Assembly (NCBI GenBank): GCA_007449985.2 | Contig: VIIQ02000825.1 | Span: forward strand, 62,001 to 126,000 | Direction: 5' to 3' | Length of the DNA: 64,000 nucleotides | Source: Desmodesmus armatus | Lineage: Eukaryota; Chlorophyta; Chlorophyceae; Sphaeropleales; Scenedesmaceae | Part shown: positions 43,165 to 51,949 of the stretch, in pieces | How positions within the stretch are numbered: position 1 is the first letter of the stretch | Layout of the letters: the number at the start of each line of letters is the position of its first letter | Notes under the pieces: model-generated | Database searches by the model: none | What the model saw: the letters and a program-made list of their open reading frames with translations, nothing else | What the model was told of the DNA's origin: nothing | Program-made: the position numbers and the translations under genes

Positions 43165-46100
43165 TCACAACCCTGCTGTGCTGATTGCAACGGACACCTC
43201 CCCGTCCTCCTCGACAGTGAAGATGGAGCCCCATCTGCGCCAGAAGGAGTCAAGGGATAGCACAGGCGAGGGGCCTCGAAGCCATGCCAGGGGTACCCCC
43301 GAGCCCAGCCGGACATCCACCCCCACCCGTCGCCAATCCCTCCTCATCTGCTGCTGCAGCTGCGAGCGGAACCGGCACGCGACAGCCTTAGCCGTGAACC
43401 GCCCGCTGCTGGATGCTGCTGCAGCAGGGCCCTGGCTGCTCCCACTGCCACCCTGGTGGCCGTCCCTGCTGCCACTGGTGCTGGTGGTGCTGTTGCTGGT
43501 AGTGGTGCTGTCAGCACTGTCCTGGCTGCTGACAGGCTGGCTGGTGGAGTAGCTGCTGCTGCGCACCAGCCAGATGGACTCCAACAGCAGTAGCCGCATG
43601 TATGTCCACAGCTGCTGCTGCGCCAGCGGCGGGGCCCACACACTGTCATCATCAAGCAGCAGCACACGGCTGCTGCTGACCGGGACGACTGCTCCCGGCT
43701 GCACCAGTTGCCACAGCTGTGCAAACCACTGCCATGCTGCAGCTGCCACAGGGCACTCCACAAACAAGTGCGTAAGGGTCTCCAGCTGCAGCTGCTGCTG
43801 GCACTGCTGTGCAGGGCAAACGAACTGCGCAGGGTCCGTCCTGCCTGAAGACAGCATGCGCCTTGCACCCACCTTCACCCCTGCATGCAGCAAGCGCCAC
43901 CCAAACGCCCGCAGTGACCGCGGCAGTCGTTTGTGCCCTGCCCTCCTGTAAGCGGCCACCCACTGGTAGCTGCTACTGTCCACAGGCCCCATGGCTTGTG
44001 TTATGGGGTCTTGCAGGTCATCCTGCGCAGGGCTGCTGATCTGCAGCTGCTGCTGTAGCTGCTGTTGCCTCTGCATCGTGACCACTGCTGCTGCTGCTGC
44101 AGCGCGCTGCCGTGGGAGCTCTCTCTCCTGTGGTGGGTCCATCCACGGCGCATGGTATGCTGCCATGAGGGCAGCATCGCTGAAGCGCTGCCTACCGCTG
44201 CTGTCCCCTTGGCTCCCACCCGATGTGCCGCCTTGCTGCATTTGCTGGAAGGAGCGCTTCTGTGCTGCTTCCATCTCCTGCAGGCCCTCCTGTAGCGCCT
44301 CAGCGCCCAGGCGGTTGCGCCACAGCCGCGGGCGCATGCCCACTCCCGGAACCCATCCCTCCCTGTGGTGCTGCGCGCAATGGTGCTGCAGCAGCCGCTG
44401 TGTGGCCACTTTGGGCTTGAACTGCAGCACCCCCACAGCGATCCCCAACCCCCACCCACTAGGGTCCACCTTTATGTCTCCCCATGCACCCACCAGGAAC
44501 ACTGGCGATCTTGGTGGTTGCGGTTGTCGCTGCGTCTGCCGGGATGCTTCCTGCGGCGGCTGGTGCTGCTGCTGTGTTGGCTGGGACACCCCTGCATCCT
44601 GCTCCTCCTCCTGGGACTGTTGCTGCCGCTGCTGCTGTTGCAGCAGTGGAAAGGATGGATGCAGCACCTGCGACACGTCCACCACACCCCCCCCATCCCC
44701 TTCCTGTTGCACCCACTGCTGCTGCATGTCTGTCTGCCATGGGCCTGCGCTGCCCTCCTGCAGCGTGTGCTGCCACGGCGGCGGCAGCACCACTCCGTCC
44801 TGGGCCGGCTGCCCCGTCAGCAGCTGCTGCACCTGACCCAGTGTGGTACCTGCACCCCTGTTGAGAGGTGGAGGCAGGCTGCCTGCTGCAGACAGCATGA
44901 CCCCGTCGGTGCTGCTGCCCACGCTGTGATTGCCCACCAGCAGCTCCAGCCGCAGCTGCTGAAAGCTCATAGCATCATGCTGAACATGCCTGTGGATGCC
45001 CACCCGCTGGAAGGCCTCCACGTACGCTGCGTGGCGCTGCCGAAGCCTACCTTCCCTGACTGCTGCCTGCAGCGGCGCCTTCGACTGCTGCACCAGCACC
45101 GCCTCCCCTAGGCCTGGCAGTGCATGGCGCAGGTTAGCCCTCATGAAGAGCTTCCAGGCTGCCCGACGGGGATGCAGCAGCGCTGCTGCTGTGCGTGCCT
45201 GCATCGCTGCTGCATGCGCCCTGGCATCCACCTGTCCTGACCCTCCCATGGCGACTGACAGGCTGGCCACAGCTGCAGGAGGGCTCTCGTTCCACTGCTT
45301 GATGTGAGCCTCCCGAGCGCAGCCCTGCCCCATCACAAAGGCTGTCATGCGACGGTGAATCCTGGCCATGAGGTCGGCTGGCACCGGCACAAACTGCGCG
45401 TGGTAGGTGAGGCAGGAGGCCATGACCTGCCGTGCCACTGCACAGCGCCCCACATACGTGAGATCCTGCCGCGCCCATTGCCGCACTCGCCACGAGATGG
45501 TCTGCAACCGCTGTGTGAACAACGCTGCTGCATGCTGTTCCGCCCCTGCTGCTGACAACAGAATCCCTAGATGCCTGATGGGGTGCTGCGCTGTGTCGGG
45601 GAATGGGATGCCGGTGCCTGGGTCAACACCCACAAACGGCTGCTGTACACCCACCTCCATCCCCTGACATTTGCCAACGTTCAGCTTGGCACCGCTTGCA
45701 GCGCAGAACGGCTCCACTGCCCTCTGCAGCAGCACCCGCACCCCCTCCCTGCTGGCTGCATGCAGAGTGGTGTCATCTGCATGCTGCATGCAGCAGGGTG
45801 CAACCGACCCGTCTGGCATCCTAATGCTGTCTACCTCCCCTGCTGCCTGAAGAGCCCTACACCTGGCTGCCAGTGGCTGCGCTGCTATGACGTACAACAG
45901 CGGGCTGAGGGGGCTGCCTTGCGCGCACCCCGAGGGGATGTAAAACAGCCGGCTGAGGTGGCCGCCGTTGAAGACAATGCGGCCCTGCGTGCCTGCCAGC
46001 AGCAACTGCACCCATCTGAGGATGCCAGCTGGGAACTGCATGGCGGACATGCACTGAAACAGCCACCCCCTGTCCAACCGGTCGTAAGCCTTCTCAAAGT

Positions 46101-48117
46101 CCAGGAAGGAGATATAGCCTGGCTGCTGCTGTGCCTGGAGGTAGTCGATTTCCTCCAGGTGTAGCAGCACGTTGTCTGCTATATCCCTTCCTGGCACAAA
46201 CGCTGTCTGCCCGCTGTCTATGATGCTGTCAAGGACAGGCCCCACCCGCAGCACCACCACCTTTGCCAGGATCTTCACGTCACAGTTGAGCAGGGTGATG
46301 GGCCGGTAGCTGGCTGTCTGCTCCCTAGGCTTCCCCCCGCCCTTGAACAGGAGGGTGATCAGCCCCAGGCGCTGCTCAGGCGACAGCTGTGCAGCCTCCT
46401 GAGAGAACAGGTGGTTGCACGCTGCCACAAAGGGTGGGCCCATCTGCGACCAGAAAGTGCTGTAAAATTCGTATGTGAGTCCATCACTGCCCGGCACCTT
46501 CCCCCTGGGCAAGCTGTCTAATGCTGCTTTTGCCTCCTCAAGGGTGATGGTGCCGTCCCCGTTTGGCCCCAGACACTGCTGTTGCTGCTCCGCTGTGAGC
46601 TTCTTATCGATGCCTGCAAGCAGCTCCTGCTGCTGCGCTGCATCTGTGGGATGGCAGGAGAACAAGCCGCCAGCCGCCGGGTCAAAGAAGTCGGCTAACG
46701 TGTCCCCTGCGGCCGAGACCCCCGCCCTGGTGTTGGTGGAGATGGTGCTGCCGTCCACCGCAGCTACTGCACTGATGTACTGCGGCTCCGGCAGCTCCTT
46801 GCCCACGCGGTATCCCCAGAAGCTGGGCTTCCCGTCCCCATAGGCCTCCCAGATCACATCCCCTGCCTCGCCCTGCTGCCGGCGCTGTTGGACCTCAAAG
46901 TCACTCAGCTGCTCCTCCGCTGCCAGGATGTTCTCCTGCGTCTGAGCTGTGCCTTCAGCCCGATGCTGTGTGTTTGCTCGTGCCACGGCTAGCCGCAGCC
47001 GCCGCAGCTCTGCCTGGCGCTGCAGCTTCAGCCGCTTCTGTATGATCAATGTAGCAGCAGTTGCGTGCTCCTGGAGCTGCGCCAACTCTGCTGCCGGGTT
47101 AACCCCCCCCACCCGCTGCTGCTGCTGCTGTGTGGCTGCGTCAAGGCTGTCCTGCAGTGCTGTGACAAACACAGGGTCTGCCATGGCTGCGTTGGGGAAC
47201 CGCCACCTGCTCTGCCCCGGCAGCGGCATGTTGGGCGGCTGCAGTTTGACCACCACAGGGCGGTGGTCCGCAGGGTACCGCCTGTGCTGTGTGGCCTTCT
47301 GCAGCCAGCCAGCATCCACCAGGTCTGCTGACAGGAAGACATAGTCAATCCTGCCGGCAGAGGTGGCTGCATGCGCCGCTGCTTGCCCCCCACCTCCCTG
47401 CCTGCTGCCTCCGCCGTTGCCGCTGGCTGTGCTGGGGTTGTAGCTGTAATGGGTGGGCTGCCTGGCGTGCGGGTTATGGTGACGCCAGGCATCCACCAAC
47501 CTTGACCTTGAGGTGACCTGCTGCAGCTGCACGGCGCCCACCATGCGGCTGGACTGCCGGGGGCGCATCCCTGCAGCTGGCTGCACATCCACCTCCTGCA
47601 TGGCGCAGTCCCCTCCCACCATCATGCTGGATCCCAGTGCGCCCGACTCCAACGCCTCCTGCAACGGCCCCTCAAACCAGGCTGCGCGCTCTGTATGGTC
47701 AACAGGAGCGTACACAGCCACTGCCGCCATCTGCTGACCCCATGGGGTTGTCCATGCCACCCTAAGGACCCTGCCCGCCCCGTCTGTATACTCTACCACC
47801 GGCTCTGTGTCCGGTTTCACAATCCTCGACGACAGCAGCACTGCCACCCCAGCCGTAATACGCTCGCCTGGTACCCGGGGTTTGCTGTGCGAGTAGCTGA
47901 ACCCCTGCCAAGGCCTGCCCTGCCCTGCCCCCTGCCGCACCCACCGCTGAAATTGCTGTTGGGATATGCTGTGGGTCTCTGCCAGCATGACAACATCAAA
48001 GGCCTGCTGCTGCAGCCACGCGAAGAAGGGCCTGCGCTTGGCTGCAATGGCCAGCCCATTGACGTTGTCGCCTGTCATGCTGAAGGGCCGCAGGCCATGC
48101 GCTGCTGCTTGTGCCAT
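43165..48117 (-). CDS. L1-B ORF2: endonuclease, reverse transcriptase, zinc knuckle
   Basis: The 1650-codon frame starts with ATG at 48117-48115. Residues 1-300 form an APE-type endonuclease that would nick target DNA: GDNVNGLA, LAETHS, YAPVDH, VGGDCAMQ, GRIDYVFL and ADHRPV. The usual GDxN motif reads GDCA, so the Asn is replaced. Residues about 520-800 are the RT: GKVPGSDGLTYEFYSTFW, FLDFEKAYDRLDRGW (motif A), SGCAQGSPLSPLLYV and HADDTTLHA (motif C). The C-terminus has a CCHC knuckle (CPAQQC...HLFVEC) and a Ser/Thr-rich linker, and ends AVAISTAGL. No stop or frameshift is present, so this may be the most recently active element here. Its start codon overlaps the ORF1 stop. Confidence 0.92.
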   Translation of the reverse strand: MAQAAAHGLRPFSMTGDNVNGLAIAAKRRPFFAWLQQQAFDVVMLAETHSISQQQFQRWVRQGAGQGRPWQGFSYSHSKPRVPGERITAGVAVLLSSRIVKPDTEPVVEYTDGAGRVLRVAWTTPWGQQMAAVAVYAPVDHTERAAWFEGPLQEALESGALGSSMMVGGDCAMQEVDVQPAAGMRPRQSSRMVGAVQLQQVTSRSRLVDAWRHHNPHARQPTHYSYNPSTASGNGGGSRQGGGGQAAAHAATSAGRIDYVFLSADLVDAGWLQKATQHRRYPADHRPVVVKLQPPNMPLPGQSRWRFPNAAMADPVFVTALQDSLDAATQQQQQRVGGVNPAAELAQLQEHATAATLIIQKRLKLQRQAELRRLRLAVARANTQHRAEGTAQTQENILAAEEQLSDFEVQQRRQQGEAGDVIWEAYGDGKPSFWGYRVGKELPEPQYISAVAAVDGSTISTNTRAGVSAAGDTLADFFDPAAGGLFSCHPTDAAQQQELLAGIDKKLTAEQQQQCLGPNGDGTITLEEAKAALDSLPRGKVPGSDGLTYEFYSTFWSQMGPPFVAACNHLFSQEAAQLSPEQRLGLITLLFKGGGKPREQTASYRPITLLNCDVKILAKVVVLRVGPVLDSIIDSGQTAFVPGRDIADNVLLHLEEIDYLQAQQQPGYISFLDFEKAYDRLDRGWLFQCMSAMQFPAGILRWVQLLLAGTQGRIVFNGGHLSRLFYIPSGCAQGSPLSPLLYVIAAQPLAARCRALQAAGEVDSIRMPDGSVAPCCMQHADDTTLHAASREGVRVLLQRAVEPFCAASGAKLNVGKCQGMEVGVQQPFVGVDPGTGIPFPDTAQHPIRHLGILLSAAGAEQHAAALFTQRLQTISWRVRQWARQDLTYVGRCAVARQVMASCLTYHAQFVPVPADLMARIHRRMTAFVMGQGCAREAHIKQWNESPPAAVASLSVAMGGSGQVDARAHAAAMQARTAAALLHPRRAAWKLFMRANLRHALPGLGEAVLVQQSKAPLQAAVREGRLRQRHAAYVEAFQRVGIHRHVQHDAMSFQQLRLELLVGNHSVGSSTDGVMLSAAGSLPPPLNRGAGTTLGQVQQLLTGQPAQDGVVLPPPWQHTLQEGSAGPWQTDMQQQWVQQEGDGGGVVDVSQVLHPSFPLLQQQQRQQQSQEEEQDAGVSQPTQQQHQPPQEASRQTQRQPQPPRSPVFLVGAWGDIKVDPSGWGLGIAVGVLQFKPKVATQRLLQHHCAQHHREGWVPGVGMRPRLWRNRLGAEALQEGLQEMEAAQKRSFQQMQQGGTSGGSQGDSSGRQRFSDAALMAAYHAPWMDPPQERELPRQRAAAAAAVVTMQRQQQLQQQLQISSPAQDDLQDPITQAMGPVDSSSYQWVAAYRRAGHKRLPRSLRAFGWRLLHAGVKVGARRMLSSGRTDPAQFVCPAQQCQQQLQLETLTHLFVECPVAAAAWQWFAQLWQLVQPGAVVPVSSSRVLLLDDDSVWAPPLAQQQLWTYMRLLLLESIWLVRSSSYSTSQPVSSQDSADSTTTSNSTTSTSGSRDGHQGGSGSSQGPAAAASSSGRFTAKAVACRFRSQLQQQMRRDWRRVGVDVRLGSGVPLAWLRGPSPVLSLDSFWRRWGSIFTVEEDGEVSVAISTAGL

Positions 48118-48119
48118 TA
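48115..48119 (-). promoter_or_regulatory. TAATG stop-start overlap of ORF1 and ORF2
   Basis: On the minus strand the ORF1 stop TAA and the ORF2 start ATG share one base. The silkworm LINE SART1 is known to translate ORF2 by termination-reinitiation at UAAUG. The same arrangement here suggests the same mechanism. Confidence 0.75.
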
Positions 48120-49740
48120 CGGGTCGCGCCCACTGCGTGGGCGAGGATGTTGTGGCGGCGTGTTTAGCTGGGTGGCTGCTGCTGCTGCTGTCTTGCCCTT
48201 CTTGTGCTGCTGCTGCTTACTAAGGGTCGCAAAGTCCTTCAGATGCGCGGAGTGGATGGGGTCCGGCTCCCTGTGCAGCCGGCCAGAGCGGCGCAGTTCC
48301 CGGGGTGGTGCAGCTGCAGCTGCCGCTGCTGCACCGGTGTCAGGCTCACGTTGCTGCTGCCCCTGGTCCCTGCTCCCTAAAACCGCGTCGCTGCTGCCCC
48401 CATCGGCAGCATCGGCGGCCCTGTCCTGCTCGTCCTCCTCCCCATAGGAGGCAGCAGCAGCGGGGAAGTACCGCTTCAGCCACTGCTCCTCCAAGGCTGT
48501 GGTGCTGACAGCCCCTCCCTGCTGCTCGTAGAAGGTGCGTAGCATAGTGTCCCTGTCACTGCTGGTGAACGGCCGGTCAGCCATGATGTCCTCTGCTCGC
48601 CTGCAGAGGTATTCTGCCTGCTCATCCCCGCGCCAGCGCTCATAACATGCTGCTGCTGCTTGCCCTTGTGCGAAAGGGTCGGGAGGGAAGGGTGGGCGGG
48701 CACCTGCTTGCTGCTGCTGCACTGCAGGGAAAGCTGCTGCTACGGCGGCAGCAGCGGCCTGCCCAGCTGCTTGCTGCTGCTCCTGGTGGTATGCAGCAGC
48801 CTGGTGCTGCACATCGTCCATTGCCTGGTCATTGGGCGGTTGCTGCTGCTGCTGCTGCGGCTGCTGTTGTTGTTGTTGCTGTGGCTGCTGCTGCTGTTGC
48901 TGTTGCTGTTGTTGCTGCTGCTGTGCTGGCGCTCGCTGGGGTTGCCGTGTAACCGCCGCGCGCACCTGCTGCTGCGTGTGGCGGCTGACGTCCTCCTGCT
49001 GCTGCACGCGCAGGATGCGCTTTTGCTGCAGCTGCTGTCCACGCTGCCGTGCTTGCAGCTGCTGTTGCTGCTCTTGCTGCCACCGCTGCGGCTGCTGGGC
49101 TGTACGCCCATCCACGTATATGCTGGCTGGCAGCCTAGGTCGGTCGGGAACCTCGAAGCTGTCGGGCATGCGGCGCAGGATGGGATCATCTGCCGGTGGC
49201 CGCACATACGCCACAATGGCGTCTGCACACGGGATGCGCATTGCAGCATCTCCTGACACCCTGCTGTTTCCCAGCTGCTCATGCACGATGTCAACGTCCC
49301 CGTACCCCGCTGCCTCCAGCAGGCACTCCATGAAGCCCTGCTGCGTGAACTGAAGTGGCGGGTTTGCTATGACCACCCGCACGCTGTTAGCTGGCTGTGC
49401 CACTGTGGCCCAGCTGACCGGCACTCTGTACTGCCCCACCTTGACGGAGCCGCTGCTAACACACTGCTGTGCCGCTGCAACCGCTGCGTCTGCAGCATGC
49501 AGCAGCACATCCACAAAGCCGTCCCTGCCGCTGGCCTCTGCTTTGCCGCAGGTTCCGTGGCACTGCGCGTGCTGCAGGAGGCTGCTGCAGTCAGGGTCCT
49601 CCCCCAGCTGTTGGCCGCCCTGGAAGAAGGCGGTGCCCAGCGCCTTGAAGCGCTGCGGGCAGTCCCGCAGCCTGCACTGCGGTGCTGATTGGTTGAGGTG
49701 GAACCGAACGCTGATAGTGGCTGCACCACGGATGGCAGGG
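48117..49740 (-). CDS. L1-B ORF1 (5'-truncated)
   Basis: The frame is open from about 49740 to TAA at 48119-48117 but has no ATG upstream of residue 60 or so, counting from 49514; the original start is therefore probably lost. The first part has CRLRDCPQRF and CHGTCG, possible zinc-binding pairs. Then comes a globular segment with NSVRVVIANPPLQFTQQGF and DADAIVAYVRPP-like character, similar in type to the RRM-bearing ORF1 of L1 elements. A long Gln-rich tract (about 48850-49080) and an acidic, Ala-rich C-terminus follow, with RRSGRLHREPDPIHS near the end. ORF1 proteins bind the element's RNA. The confidence is for coding; the RRM call is weaker. Confidence 0.75.
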
Positions 49741-49749
49741 GGTGGGGTG

Positions 49750-49803
49750 GGGTGGGGTGGGGATTTGGTTTCAGCATTATAGTGGTGAGTGGTTTGTGCA
49801 TCC
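49750..49803 (+). mobile_element. L1-A 3' UTR, left part
   Basis: GGATTTGGTTTCAGCATTAT onward matches the L1-A UTR at 27500. It is cut at TTTGTGCATCC and resumes at 51149. Confidence 0.8.
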
Positions 49804-50332
49804 TTTTTTTTTTTTTTTTAGAGTGAGCAAGTTACAAGAGCGAAGTCAAGCAACAGAAGCCACCCCTCAAAGCTCAGGCAAGAGGATGGCGCAACCTGGT
49901 AGGCACCACCCTGTGAGGGCGCAAGCCGACACCCCCACCACATGGTCTCACGGGCGGCACGTCGCAGTGCAGCCTGCCAAAAAGCAGACACCAGGACCCG
50001 ACCATGCACCCGCAAAATGACTAAAGAAAAGCAACGGCAAAGGGACAAAGCATGCGAGCAACACTAACGCAAGCAAGTCAACGCAGAGCCGAGAGAAAGA
50101 ACCACCGATGCGTCACCATACTCACACACCTCACCGGTGTGCAGAGCCAGCCCCCCGACAGAGGGGCTGATAAAACACCCTAAAACCAACAAGCCTACCC
50201 TGAAAAAAAAAAAAAAAAAGCGGCGGCCACACAGCACATGGCTGGCCGCTGGACTGGACAAAGGCCAGCGCGCAGAGGGCCCAAACACCCCCGGCGTGGT
50301 GCACCACCCCACCGGCACACCTCTCCAATATG

Positions 50333-50651
50333 GGCCGCCGATAGCCCATTATATATGGGCCGCCGATAGCCCATTACAATATGTCGGTGGTCTTCAGATC
50401 GTAAGGTCTGGGGATCGAATGCTGGCAAAAACACTGGCCAGGCTGTGATGTCCGCCCACCCTTGTAGCGGCTCGCAGTGGTGAAGGGTTTTCGGTGGTTT
50501 ACCCTTCACGCGCAGGTTTACCAAGCTTCGGCTTCGGCAGTTTACCAGGTCTGGAGAGTACCACTATGTGGTGAAAGTATCCAGTAATGAGGGAATGACA
50601 GCACAGTGGCAGCATATGCAGCGGCAGTTCCATCTCCCCTTCCTCCCCTTT
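50333..50651. mobile_element. 319-bp insertion with 6-bp TSD, possible SINE
   Basis: AATATG flanks it at 50327-50332 and 50652-50657, and the uninterrupted target is seen near 35430-35790. It holds a tandem repeat of about 24 bp (ATATGGGCCGCCGATAGCCC twice). An A-box-like TAGCCCATTAC at 50367-50377 and a B-box-like GGATCGAATGC at 50412-50422 suggest a tRNA-derived head, but I could not fold a full cloverleaf. Confidence 0.6.
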
Positions 50652-50834
50652 AATATGCAGGGCTAAATCCGCCCCACACCGAAGCCAACAAAACACTAAC
50701 ATTGTTGCCCCAGTGCCAACCAAACAAGGCACCAGAGCGGCCAACCGCCCCCTGAGAACAACCCAAACGCTTAGACCCTGTGTGATGCGCACACACTCCA
50801 GAGGCACAACAACAACTATGATACAGAGTAAGGC

Positions 50835-50854
50835 TGATCACTTCCAAAAAAAAA
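50835..50854 (+). mobile_element. 20-base tail-family-D insertion with 14-bp TSD
   Basis: TGATCACTTCC and nine A lie between copies of ATACAGAGTAAGGC (50821-50834 and 50855-50868). Only 11 bases of the element were copied. Confidence 0.92.
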
Positions 50855-51148
50855 ATACAGAGTAAGGCACACACGTAGCCAAGACCTGAGAAGCACAACA
50901 AATTCCACACAGAAAAAGCTCCCCTGCTTGCCAAATCCCGCTCCTGAACATCCCAGCCCCCTTATGGCCACCCTCCCACTAGAGCGCAAGGCGGGGACCC
51001 GTGCCTGCAGCCACTGTGTACAGCACCCCCTGCTGTTGCCACTTAGCATCAAACCGCTCTGGCGACAGGACGGGGTTGCGGCCCCGTAGCCAGGACAGAG
51101 GCACCCCAGAGTTGAGGCGGATGTCCCCCTGAGACCTAAGCCAGTCCT

Positions 51149-51562
51149 GCATACTTTTGGGGGGCCGGCTCATGCTACCAGCCAAGGTTGGTGTCTACAC
51201 CCCGGCAGGGGGTGCTAGTGACTTAGACATTGTGCCACCTCGCGTGGCGCTCCGTTCCAGGCGAGTCTAGTAGCCGTGTGGTGTCACTATGCTTTTTTGT
51301 ATAGTTTCTGCAGTACCGTCTGCGTCACAGCAAGCAGTGACTATCGTAGACAATTGCGGGTGCGTGGTGGAGCCCTGGTGTCTGCTTTCAGCAGGCTGCG
51401 CTGCAATGCGCCGCTCATTTGACCATGTGGTGAGGGTGGTGGTTTGCCCCTTCACAGGGTTGCGCCGGTCAGGTTGCGCCATCCTCTTGCCAGAGCCTTT
51501 GAGGGGTAGCTTCTGTTGCTTGACTCCGCTCTTGTAACCTGTTCACCCTGGAAAAAAAAAAA
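51149..51562 (+). mobile_element. L1-A 3' UTR, right part, with poly(A)
   Basis: It continues from 49803 and ends GTAACCTGTTCACCCTGG and A11. There is no coding sequence. Confidence 0.8.
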
Positions 51563-51949
51563 CCTGCCAGGGGGTGCTAGTGAGTTTTTTTTTTTTTGGA
51601 GTGCTAGTGAGTTAGACTTTGTGCCGCCTTGCCGGTGTTCCGTTCCAGGCGAGTTTAGTAGCCGTGTGGTGTCATTATGCTTTTGTATAGTTTTTGCATT
51701 ACCGCCTGCGTCACAGCCGGCAGTGACAATCGTAGACAATTTGCGGGTGCGTGGTGGAGCCCAGGGGTCTGCTTTCAGCAGGCTGCGCTGCAATGCGCGG
51801 CTCATTCGACCATGTGGTGAGGGTGGTGGTTTGCCCCTTCACAGGGTGGTGCCGGTCAGGTTGCGCCATCCTCTTGCCAGAGCCTTTGAGGGGTAGCTTC
51901 TGTTGCTTGACTCCGCTCTTGTAACTTGCTCACCCTGAAAAAAAAATGT
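51563..51949 (+). mobile_element. L1-A tail copy bordering satellite array 2
   Basis: The tail ends GTAACTTGCTCACCCTG and poly(A), then joins a satellite monomer within a few bases. It carries an insertion of T11-GGA at 51587-51600 between copies of GTGCTAGTGAGTT (51574-51586 and 51601-51613). Confidence 0.85.

Larger units (their letters stand above)
42580..49749 (-). mobile_element. L1-B, nearly full-length copy
   Basis: The order on the minus strand is ORF1 (5'-truncated), ORF2 overlapping it at TAATG, and a CA-rich (plus strand) 3' UTR reaching about 42580. The 5' edge meets L1-A 3' UTR at about 49745. The UTR is interrupted by a T9 insertion with 13-bp TSDs at 42876-42910. This is the only copy in the window with both ORFs. 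Confidence 0.85.
49804..51148 (-). mobile_element. L1-A2 3' part inserted in L1-A 3' UTR
   Basis: Poly(T) at 49804-49819 is followed by the complement of the A2 tail, its 3' UTR and the last 55 or so codons of ORF2 (51146-50979, ending GPRLAL and TAG). The flanks TGCATCCTTT and TGCATACTTT are an imperfect duplication. The UTR is itself interrupted at 50195-50219, 50333-50651 and 50835-50854. Confidence 0.85.
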
